DNA of 64,000 nt from positions 6,054,270 through 6,118,269 of the forward strand of contig OZ020265.1 in assembly GCA_963971285.1 (NCBI GenBank). The letters run 5' to 3'. A program made the position numbers and the translations under genes. Shown here piece after piece: positions 1 through 11,200 of the stretch (positions within the stretch are counted from its first letter, which is position 1; each line of letters opens with the position of its first letter). A model generated the notes under the pieces. That model had not been told where the DNA came from, did no database searches, and saw nothing but the letters and a program-made list of their open reading frames with translations. The stretch is from Astropecten irregularis (Eukaryota; Echinodermata; Asteroidea; Paxillosida; Astropectinidae).

Positions 1-126
1 TGTTCTTCAAAGTCTCCCATTGAATCCACACACACACACAGCACTTGACCCATTGTTAACCCCTTCCGCCCGGGAAGCCCTGGTATGATACATCAATGTG
101 GATATAGCGGTATATGAATGGTTTCA

Positions 127-262
127 TCAGCTTCTGACTACCAAACGAACAAGGATAATTGACTATTAGGGACACCATCAACACAGGGCTGGATAGCTCA
201 GTTGGTATAGAGCGTCTGTACGGTATTCTAGGAGTTGCTGGATCGAATCCATATTTTTTTTT
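127..262 (+). mobile_element. tRNA-derived SINE, family 1
   Basis: A tRNA-like head at about 187-250 has an A-box-like TAGCTCAGTTGG and a degraded B-box (GGATCGAATCC), followed by a T-rich tail. The leader (GCTTCTGACT...ATAATTGAC...TTAGGGACACC) recurs at 3836-4020 and, reversed, near 20165-20225, so this is an interspersed family rather than a tRNA gene. The anticodon arm does not fold well. Confidence 0.7.
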
Positions 263-455
263 TCATTTTTACAAGGTGTTAACCATATGTACCTGGGGTC
301 GATTTCACGACCGATCGTAACTCGAAATGCAAAGGATAGCCAAATGCATTATAAGTCCTACGATTAAGTTACAATTTCCAGTTTGGTGAAATAGACCCGA
401 TGTCAACTTGTTACCGAGAATGTTAACCAAAATTTTGACAGTGTACCGATGCCCT

Positions 456-1907
456 TTAAAGGTAATATCATATATTGGTTTTTGTCAAAGAAATGCAGAT
501 TCGTGGGCAAAAACATCAAAACAGATACAGTAACAGTCATCTGTGAAATTTCCAGTCCCACAAGATGGCCACTTTTTGAGAAAACAGTGACAAATGCCTT
601 CCGTATTTTAAAATGTTTTCATCGTTATTGTTTATCTTCCGAAGATCAAAACTGTTTTTTGGGGTCAATTGGTTTTACTCTTTTATGGATAAATACATTA
701 TTTCAGCCAGACAAATGCTAACGGTATGTTTCTACCATCACCATCTTTATAAGTTATACCTTAATCTGGGAAGATTTCTGTTTCGGTATATGCCATCAAT
801 GTATGATACTAGGGCTGTGCGTTCTACCCGGGTACTCGAAACCCGACCGAAACCATCGAGTACCCGGCTCCATTTTTTCGATTCTATTACCCGTAAAAAA
901 ATAACAACCATGCCCTTTTTCATATAATACATCACTGACCTGCAAAATTGGTAGTTTTTGCAATGTAAAAAGCAGATTATTTACCGCAAATCTGTACCGA
1001 AACCGGCAGCAAGCCACATATCGACGCAGTCCGGCCGCGATCTACGGTACCAGACAACGCGACGCACCCAAGCCGCGATGTAGGCCTACATGTACCGACC
1101 AAAAATCCTACCGCGTACGGCAGATCATGATCGGAACCAACCGAGCCTACAACGTGCACACACAATACGTACGGTGTACACAGTATGTAGTCTTCCTGCC
1201 CGCACGTGGTCGAGACTGGTGCACGTTGTTTTGACAAATTGGCTTTTACGCGTGGCCGTGTGTGGGGCGGGTTACCAGTCATGGAACATTCGAGATTACC
1301 ATGCTGACCATGTGCACAATGAATCGTGTTTACGTCTTAATAATGCTTTGGTCGCCCTCGGAATTTTTCTCACGTTATTTTTTTAAGATCTAGCACATGT
1401 ACGTGAAAAGTGTGTTTCATCTTATTGGCCAACTGGACAAAATTACCGACTGAAATTCAAGTAAGATTTAGCTGATCAGGAAAATGCGATTTACGGGGTG
1501 GTCAGAATATTTTACGGGGATCACGCAACGAAATAACAACCCTGACAGTGCATACATCGTGTTTTATGTCGGCGGTGCTCGATGTCGGAAAAAAAGATCG
1601 CGCTAAGTTTTGCTTGGCCTTTCATGTCGGTAGAAATAGCGTAAACTAAAATTCGGCACCCCTAAAAATAGCCGAAATCCACTAAAGGTCGGGGTGTTTT
1701 GGGGAGGGTCTGGTAATGTTTTAGCACGCCTGGCTCGGAGCCCCGATATCGTACTCACCAACGGCCATTACGCAACATACTTCCGGGTTCTTAATTTCTT
1801 ATGTTTTATATTATATCGCGGGTACCCGGGTACCCGCCCGTTTGGGCAAAGGGTACTCGGGTCCAAAATTACCCGTGAATGCACAGCCCTATATGATACT
1901 ACCTTAA
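456..1907 (+). mobile_element. MITE-A copy, split by a hAT-like element
   Basis: Member of the commonest family in the window. Ends read TTAAAGGTAGTATCATACTT and its inverse, with TTAA at both borders, and an intact copy is about 360 bp. Here 456-809 is the body and 1892-1907 the last bases of the right terminal repeat. The hAT-like element at 810-1891 sits inside that terminal repeat. Confidence 0.8.
810..1891 (+). mobile_element. Non-autonomous hAT-like element (1.08 kb)
   Basis: Inverted ends TAGGGCTGTGC / GCACAGCCCTA are flanked by a perfect 8-bp target duplication, TATGATAC (802-809 and 1892-1899). Eight-bp duplications and this style of terminus are typical of hAT transposons. Subterminal GGGTACTCG / CCCGGGTAC motifs also repeat in inverse orientation. 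No transposase reading frame is visible, so it must be mobilised in trans. Confidence 0.85.
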
Positions 1908-2104
1908 AATACATGCATTGACTGACATTTTGGGTATCATTTCTTTATTTTGAAAAACCTCACCAATCCTAGTCAACTTTTTGACTCACCCATAAAAGTT
2001 ACAATGGCTTTGGTGAAATTGACCCTGAAAATGTGACCGAAAATGTGGACAGTGTAGAGTAGCCATTTAAGAGTGTGTTATGAAATCCGACCGTGGAAAC
2101 TTAC

Positions 2105-2257
2105 TTGGGAACTCTTTCCTCTAGTAGGTGGTTGATGAGCTCGTCCATGCATCTGAACTGGAAGGGACAGGTCTGCCGGCAGGGGTTATCAACGAACGCA
2201 GCGTGCTTCATGAGCAGTAGCCTCCTATCCTGAATCAAACCGTCCAGATTCTTGTAC
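2105..2257 (-). CDS. ARHGAP35: p190RhoGAP exon 5 (FF4 region)
   Basis: Acceptor CTCTTACAG, donor GTAAGT at 2099-2104. Reads [22 protein letters not shown], then [25 protein letters not shown], with the family's conserved HxxFV and TCPxxxxC spacing. It has no in-frame stop before the donor, so the coding sequence continues left. I found no further exon of this gene between 1 and 2104. Confidence 0.9.
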
Positions 2258-5200
2258 CTGTAAGAGGTAAAATTCTGTTAAGCAGGATGTGTGTGGTGAC
2301 ACCAAGTAATTGGGCGTTTACGGAAACGGAGGCCCAGGCTCCGTCTCACGGTCCGGGTCAGGCTCGGTCTCAGGATCAGTCTCAGGCTCAGGCTCAGGCT
2401 CAGCCTCAAGCTCAGGCTCAGGCTAAGGCTCCGTCTCAGGCTCAGCCTCAACCTCAGCTTCAGCCTCAAGCTCAGGCTAAGGCTCAGGCTCAGGCTCAGG
2501 CTCAGCCTCAACCTCAGCTTCAGCCTCAAGCTAAGGCTAAGGCTCAGGCTAAAGCTCCGTCTTAGGCTCCATCTCAGGCTCAGCCTCAGGCTCAGCCTCA
2601 GCCTCAGCCTCAAGCTCAGGCTAAGGCTCAGCCTCAGGCTCAGGCTCAGGCTAAGGCTCAGCCTCAGCCTCAGGCTCAGGCTTCAGTTCTGACATCCATG
2701 TCCTGAAAATACAGGTTAAGGTGTTTCATTGAAGCTGAACCATTCTCTGTTCCCCTTTCCAAACCAGAATATCCACTTCCAAACCGCAGCCAAAAGTCTC
2801 TGTTTTGATGCCCGTTATTTCAGAATGGATTCATGAAATTGAGCCAGAGCCTGAGACGGAGCCTAAGCCTCTGTTTTGTAAACACCCTTAGTCTCATTTG
2901 AGGCCGAGTGTGGCTCTGATAACAGCCAGTAACTCAACGTTTCGGACATTGTGTGCTCTGCAATTTCTGATTCTTGTAATTGTGACAGGAAAAGAAAACT
3001 CTTGACGAAGCAGGGTCACCTCAACTCACCTCGGTTCCTTCTGGAGCTTGTGCTTGATGATGGCCTCCATGTGAGCGTTGACGTTGTCCATGTCAAAATC
3101 CTCAAAGGTCTCAATATTCTCTAGGAGAAGCTCTACGAAGTCCTTCTTGGCTTGTTCCGTGATCTCCTGCTGGTGAGCATTGTAGATCTCCTTGCGCTCG
3201 TCCACCGTCAGGTAGCGGTAGCTCTCCTCGTCGACAAGGTGGGTCAGGGTGTCCTCAAGCTGACGTCCTGGCAGGACCACGTCGCTGAGAGCATTCAGGA
3301 GCTTGCCAAATTCCACCTTCATCCTGCGATGTTGAGATACAGAGTGATGTTAATGTCAACCTAGAGGTATTTTGGCTAGGAACCTTCGTACATTCACACT
3401 TCTATTTCGTTCGCACTTCTCGTAAGGTCTCAACGTTTCAACTAGCCAGCTCTAGTCCTCATCAGGAGACACGACAGTTACGTTGAGTTTGGTGAAATCA
3501 ACCCCAGGACAAAGCACGGGCTTGAAGTCGATGAAAACGTCTCGATTGAATAAGAACCTACCTTTCTCTCTTGAGAGCCTCTTTGAGACGTTCATCGTGA
3601 GCCTTGAAGCATTTCTCGCAGTCATTGGCGTTGGTCTTCAGGAAGTCGAGGGCAATCTGCTTCGTGTCACTGTCAATGTAGTCACTAGTCCTCCACGAGT
3701 CACCAAATGGCAGCTGTATGAACCAATTGTCAAAGTTCGGATGCTTCTTGATCACCTCTTGGCATGCATTCCAGTCCCTACAAAGGCCAAAGGTTAAAGG
3801 TTACGCATAATTAGTTGATACACCCTTGGGATATGATGGCTTCTGACTGGCAAACGAATGAAGATAATTGACCATTAGGGACACCACCTACGTACGTACA
3901 TGTAGGGCTGGGTTGCTCAGTTGGTAAGAGCGCCGGTACGGTATTCCGGAGGTAGCTCGTTCGAATCCCGCTCCCATGATTCCAGTCAATTTTTCTTTGC
4001 TGACTTTTCAATGATTAATCCAGTTAGTTACCCTTGTGTTTATAACCTTTGATAAATACATGTTATGAACGTGGGTAATTTAATAACTCAAAATATAGTT
4101 TGCAACGTTTATAAGAAAATTCAACCCTAACCCTCTGCACCGACCACACAAGACAATGGCTGCTTACCACATTCTACAGTCTCCACGGGGGGACTGGATA
4201 CTAAATGGACAATCATTTGCCTGAGTTGTGTTCTTTTAATTCTGTCTATGCGACAGATTCCAGTCAGGGGAAGTCCTATAGCCTACTTAGATTTGATGGT
4301 TACTGACCTTCCTCCTATAGATGCAAGATCTGGCAGCATGTCTCTCAAAGCTAGCGGCAAGGTCTCCAGACACTGCTGCTTCTTCTTCTGCTGCTGGGCC
4401 TCCTTCAGCTTCTTGATGTGGCTCTTGAACTTCTTAGCAGCGATCTCCGTACCGAAGTACCTCAGGTAGGTCAGGTAGACGTCCTCGTTGGCCAGCTTCC
4501 TCTTGGTGCGGTTCCAGACGTCCTGGTAGTTGAGAACGGACCTCGCTAGGAGGCTCATGTAGGATTCCTCCACCTTGTCCAAGATCTCCTTCTGCTTCTT
4601 GATGCCGTTGACGAAGGGCACCTCCATGGGACGCTTCTTGGTCTTGTCGATGAGGTTGACCAGAGTCAGGAAGGCAAAGTCCACGTTGACGTTCTCAAAC
4701 GCCGAGGTTTCCACCAGGGGCACCCGCTTCTTGTCTTTGATCATCTTGACCTCTTCGTGGGCCGTGCTCTCCGGCTCCTCACACTTTGTCGCGACGAGCA
4801 CGCAGGGCTTCTTGGACTTGCAGGTGGACAAGAGGTCCATGATGAAAGACGACTGTTTATTCGGCGGGCGGTTCTGGACGTGACTGACGTCAAAGACGAT
4901 GAGGAACCCGTCCACGGAAAACTTGCCATCCGGCATGATCTTCCTGTCATAGTTGGCTTCATCACCTGTCATAGGATAAGAAAAAATACCAACAATTAGG
5001 CCAAGGCCTACTGTCTTCAATCATGCAATGCACTACCTTTCTTTCTTGTCAAGACCCGCTGGGCTAGCTTACTTAAAGCAGGGCTCAAAATAGTACTAGC
5101 CTGGCATACAATGTCTAGCAAAAACTGTTCTGGGCTAGATAGACTCGCTTCCTTGGTTGCGCGGTGGGCTAGTACAAAAAATAAATACTGCTTTCATGTA

Positions 5201-8200
5201 TTCAATCGCATCTTCCAACACTTGCTGTGCAGCTCGCTGGGTGCATTACATCAAATCATTCTTATACAGAGTTTATGAAGAACAGTGCCCTCTGCAAACG
5301 TTTCCTTAAATTACGGGCTAGTAAAAATCTTAATGGGCTAGTAAAATCTTATTAAAGTTAGCTAGTCCATTGGGCTAGCCAGAAAAAAGCACAAGGCCTG
5401 TTAAAGGTACTCTCATACTTTGGTAAAGTTGATAGAACAGCTGAAGTCTGTTCATTATTTGATTTGTCACAGAATAAAAACAAACCGATGAAATTTTCAG
5501 CTCAATTAATCATTGGAAAGAGCAGAAAACAGCTAAACACCATTGCAATTGTTACACGTAACTGTAAGGTACAATGTACATGTAATTGTGAGGTTTTGAT
5601 CAAGGAGGTCAAAACTGTTTTTGGTCGTTTGTTTTATTCTGCATTTGGAAAAATACAGTATTTCAGGCAGAACAATTTTAACAGTACTGTATGTCTGCAC
5701 CAGGCCCATCTTATACCCTGTAAATTACATGTACATAAATCAGTGTGAAAATGTCTGTTTTGATTTCCTACTGAAGTATGATCATGTAGTTTTGCTAAAG
5801 ATATGCAGATCCATGAGCAAATATGTTGTCAATAAAGATATATACATGTAGCAACAGTCAACTATGAAAGGTACACGTGTACATGTACATGGGTGGGGGG
5901 GGGTGGGATGGGGGATGGTGGGATATATCCCCACCCAATATTTGAGGTGGGGGGATGGCGTGTATTATATAACACCTTAGTAGATCCTTGTCATTTGATT
6001 GGAGGATTGTATGTCACGTGATATTTGATAAATAGACCAATTCATGGCTTACGTCACAACCGTTGAAATTTGTTCCATCCACCGTGCATTTTTGGTGCCA
6101 TCCGATTTGTACCATTGCACGCCAGGGACTCTAATACGTGATTGGTCAAGCGGCGCTCCATTTATTTGTCACTGCGTGCGCGCGTACGCGTTGGTGTGCA
6201 ACGCGCGTTACTGTAATAAGAGCATATATTTTGCCAAGATTTTAAGATTTTTTGTCTCGCTAACTCTTAAAATGTTATCCTCCAATTAAAATCAAATGAC
6301 AAAGATCTACTTAGATGTTATATAAAACAAATAATGAATGTTTCACATTCGTAGAATGGAAAAAATAATTTCATTCGGTGACAGATGGACTGTTCAATTC
6401 CACTCGGCTTCGCCTCGTGAAATGGAACAGTCCATCTGTCACCTCATGAAATTATTTTTACCATTCCACTCATAAACATTCATTATTTGTATATTATCTA
6501 CCCCCCCCCCCCCACCCCCTCCAATATTTTGAGGTTGAATGTCATTCAAGTTTATTGTATAGAAATATTACATGATACTTGTTTGATTTTTTTAGTCTTT
6601 GCAGTGAATTTATACTGTTTAATTCTTCTGAACATCGTTTTTAAATGCTCTAAAATACGACTTTTCGGCTCTGTTTTTATTAAAAAGTCCCTGGTTTGGG
6701 AGGTGGTATCCCACCTCCCACAGCCTCCCTCGCATATGACACCAAATCACCAATCATCCCCCCAATCATGAAAAGAAATTGACACCAGTGGAGAGGTACA
6801 TGTACATTGTACATGTACATGTTGGTAACTTCCAACAAATCAGATTCAATAAAGACTTCTTTTACAGTGGTACAAACTTCAATTTTTAGTCAATAGGAGT
6901 GAAATACATTCCAAGCATAGTGAAAGGAATGGGGAATATAGGGGAAATACCTCGCCTTTTAGTGTAATCCTTTGTATTCTGAGTTTACAATAGTGTCTAT
7001 TCTTGTACAGTCCATTGTCTTCTTTCATACAGTTTTTCTTTTATTCTTTTCCTTTCTTCTCGTCTATACATGTATATCATGCATGCAACTTGGACTTCAC
7101 AAAAAAAAGGAGAAAATATCAATCTTTTCCATACTTTGTACAGTGGTTTTTTTTTTCACTTTTTAATGGCATGAGAGTGATCAATGTGAAAAATGAGGAA
7201 AACATCAGCTGATCCGAGGAAAAGTTACATGCATGATAAATGTGGGGTGCTGTGGCCTAGTGGTCTGGCGTGTTGAACTCAAGATCTTGTGGTCAATCTA
7301 CAGATTGTGGGTTCAAATCCAGCCATGGGCTAATGGTGCTTGTGTCCTTGGGCAAGACGCTTTGTCCACATATTGCTCCTCTTCACCCAGGTGTAAATGG
7401 GTACATACCTGCGAGGGTAGAGATGGCTTTGTGGTTTGATTAGCCTCTGTGCGCTGAATACGGCAGCCAGGGCTGTATACTCCCCAGGGAGTCGGAGATG
7501 GTTTTACATGTAGTAATGTAAATCATGGCCTAATGACCAGGGATAATAATTGATTTGCGCCATGAGCGTCATGCTTGACGGATACCGGCGCATTATAAGT
7601 GTCCATTATTATTATATTAAATCTATTTTGGGACCATTACTGGGCCATTTTTACAAACAAACAAACACAATGTCAACAATAGGTGTTCGCTTGAACCCGA
7701 ACACGATACTACATGTAGACTACATTACATGTACATGTAGTGTACACTGATATTACAAACATGTACTATGTAGGCCTACATGTACTGTACGTACATACAT
7801 TTAACATGTTTAACAGCAGGTTGTTGGATTGTGGGTACAGTGGGAATTTTGTACACGAGGGGAGTTTGAGTGTCTGTCACGTTTCCTAGATTTACATGGA
7901 CTACATACAGTGTAATACATTTACTGTACATACATGAACATGTACAATTAGTGTATAATACACATGAATGTAGTAGGCTTACATGTCAGTGCATGTATGT
8001 ACACATGTACACATATGATTATGTACATGTGTACATGTACATGTACATTGTCAGATTGTAAAGTCTGGGAATTCCCTGGCCAGTATTTACAAATCCCAAT
8101 TGGAAAAGAAATTTTTAGTGACAACATCGGGAATTCCCCTAAAATGTGTGACATCATGTACATATTTAATCATGCATGCAACTTGGACTTAGACAAAAAA

Positions 8201-11200
8201 CGAGGAAATTTCAATCTTTACCATAATTTGTACCTAGTGTTTTTTAATACACTTTGCAATATTCCATAATAGTTCGGTACACACATAATGACTGTGTATG
8301 AACGAAATAGAGATGAAAAATCAGGATTTGATGTTGGGTAATTAATCAGTCTTAGTTTTTTCACTTATTTTTAGTCCAATTTTGCTCACAATCTGCATGG
8401 TGATAGCCAAGACATGGTTGTATCATTGTATCTGAATCTTGTAGTGATAAACAGTTTAATTTTAATGTAATGGTTCTCAGCGCAAAGTGTTGCGTTTTGG
8501 GGGGACACGCTGCTGTACATACAATGCACATTATATGTATTTATGTATACATGTATTAGGGCTGTAAGTTTACAAATAATTTTGTAACCGGTTACCCGTC
8601 TGTTTTTCGGTTACGGTTACGATTACCCGTGTAACAAAGAAAACAAAGAAAAACAAAGAAATAGTAAGTTTGGGTCTTTTAGGAACTTGGTTGACAACAT
8701 TCTTTTGTCACAACATTTTGCAGTGGTAGACATAGCAAAATGTTCGGCCTTTGTTTGCATAAGCCTGCTGGTCCAATTTTCAAAAGATCATTGACATTTT
8801 TTCTTTGTGAACTCTAGATGTGTCTACATGTATATTTCAAAAAGAAGAAGCCCTTAAAAAGATACTTTTCGATTAACCTAACTGGGAAAATGTACCCGGG
8901 TACCCTTCTGAACTGTGGGTTAACCAGTTAACTGTCCAGATACAAACTGCAGCCTTAACATGTATCCATGTAAAGTGGAAATGTACAGGACTTTTTATGG
9001 CCTATTTATATCACAGCAGTTTGCAAGCAATGCATGCTAGGGCTAATGGCCCAATTTTTTCACATATGTTTTACCCATTTCCTGGTACACGTGTACAGTA
9101 TTATACTCCAGCCTATAATAATAAATATGTATAGGCTTATAAATGCACTTGGATTCCTCAGCAGCTTACTATCATAGATACTGTATGGACAGTTGTACAC
9201 AGTTACTGTGATACAGATTTATGCATACGTTGTACATGGGGGATTGTAACCAGTACATGTTTAGTACAGTATGTGCTGTACATGATAATGTACTGTACAA
9301 ACATACTAGATCTACATGCACATGACATGTCAAATGAGCACACGTGTACAGTGTTCAAAAAGGGGCCTAGATACTTGAATATGATGTATGTACATTGTAC
9401 AAGTTCAAAGAAGCAGTTACAACACACTGTCCTCTAAAACTGAATCTTGAATAGCGCTCCGCCCTTATGATGTCACAAAATACCGGGATGTCAGACAAAC
9501 ATTGACTCACACACGTAGTGGACATGCACGCGCACACGCACACACCCACACACGTTTGCATGGTTGCAATGTTTGTCTGAGATCGGGTGCTATTTTTAGC
9601 GCAAGTGCGGAGCGCAATTGTGACATTTTTAACATTCTTAATGTAGTGGGACTTTATTATACATGATGTATCTTTATATCAAGCTTCTTTTTATGTCCTT
9701 TATTTGTGCAATGCTTGATTTTTTATGTGTGTACATTTTGTTTCTTTTTGTAAGGAACCCAATGGACCTCAGCAGAATTGTACAGCTTTTTGGGCTATCC
9801 TTGGTTTTTGTTATTTGTTATTTATTGTATTTCGTGTGTACAATACTCTGTTCATATACAATGTACACAACCGTACAACGGTACAATATGTAAGTATACG
9901 TACACATGTACAGTGCTAGCATGTATCAGTATGCATTGTAACTGGTATGTATGGCTGATCAAATTCCCTGAAAATGAAATTCTATCAGTTCCTCCTACAA
10001 TATGTGTTAAAGAGCCATAAAGTGGAGTTTTATATTAGAAGATTGGAATTACACAGTTTGGACAAGATACATACATGTACATTATCCAATACGTATACTC
10101 ATGGAGGTACATGTATACTCCATGGCATACTGTATGTGTACATGTATGTGTATCATAGAGTAAAATAAAAAACTAGAGTGCGCGCTTCGTATTAAATGTG
10201 CGTGCTCTTGGCACTCTGGCATGGACGCGCAGCCGCCATTTTAGTTGGGGTGACTGAGCAACCGCAGTAGAGTTCAAAAACGGTACCCGGATGAAGAAGT
10301 GCGCGCACTGTGCGTGACGCGACATGTATTTTATGCACAGTGCTGCGCGCACGAACCGGGGTAAGAATATGTACGCACAATTTGAAACGGGACGCGCTCG
10401 TTTGCCCTTGTTTTCTTAATGCAATGGTGCTGGCCATGGTTCGAGCATCACGCGCAGAGTGCACACTCTAGTTTTTTATTTAACTCTATGATGTGTATGC
10501 AAGTACAGAATATGATGGCAAAATGCCAGATATAGCCCTTTCACACAGATTTTATTGGCAAGCTGTGCAGGAACTACAGTATGAAGCCGGATTTTAATAC
10601 ATGTACAGTACACACAATCATGTAAATAAATAAGACTTGAAGCTACATGTACGCATGGTGGAAGTACTAAAAGAATCTAGGTTTACGGTGACACCATGTA
10701 ATGTCTTCTGTGAGAGTGTGTGGTTCTGACAAGAACTGGTGGTATTATCTCGACGATGCGAACAGTGTGCTCTAACGCTTTGTGATCATTGCTTAAGCCC
10801 AAATCCACCGCTAAACAGGAAATTTGTCGCTACTTTGCGTAGCAATTTTCCGTTTAGCGATGGATTTGGGCTTCAACGATTATCCCAAAGCAAATTAGTG
10901 AAATCGGCACTAGGTTAACTTATCTGGTCTTTGCAGATCAGTACATTGATTGCTACTTAGCGTAGCAATTTTCGGTTTAGCGATTGATTTGGGTGTAAGT
11001 CCCGCTTGCGCAAACATACGTAAACATGTTCACAACGTTTGCGTTAGACTTGGATTTTGAAGTGGAACGCACATGCAACAAATGGCGAACATGTGACATT
11101 GCGTATTGCGTCCATCTTTCATTCAATGTGGTTAGCCAACTTCAGCAAACACCTCCTCTACACTGTTAGCTACGTTAGGCGAACGTTGTGTTCATGTTTG

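Noticed and set aside
187-255. tRNA gene
   Set aside because: A-box and B-box words are present, but the anticodon and acceptor stems do not pair and related copies share SINE flanks.
3905-3980. tRNA gene
   Set aside because: Best of the SINE-1 heads, but no acceptor stem pairing and no terminator directly after; it continues into a SINE body.
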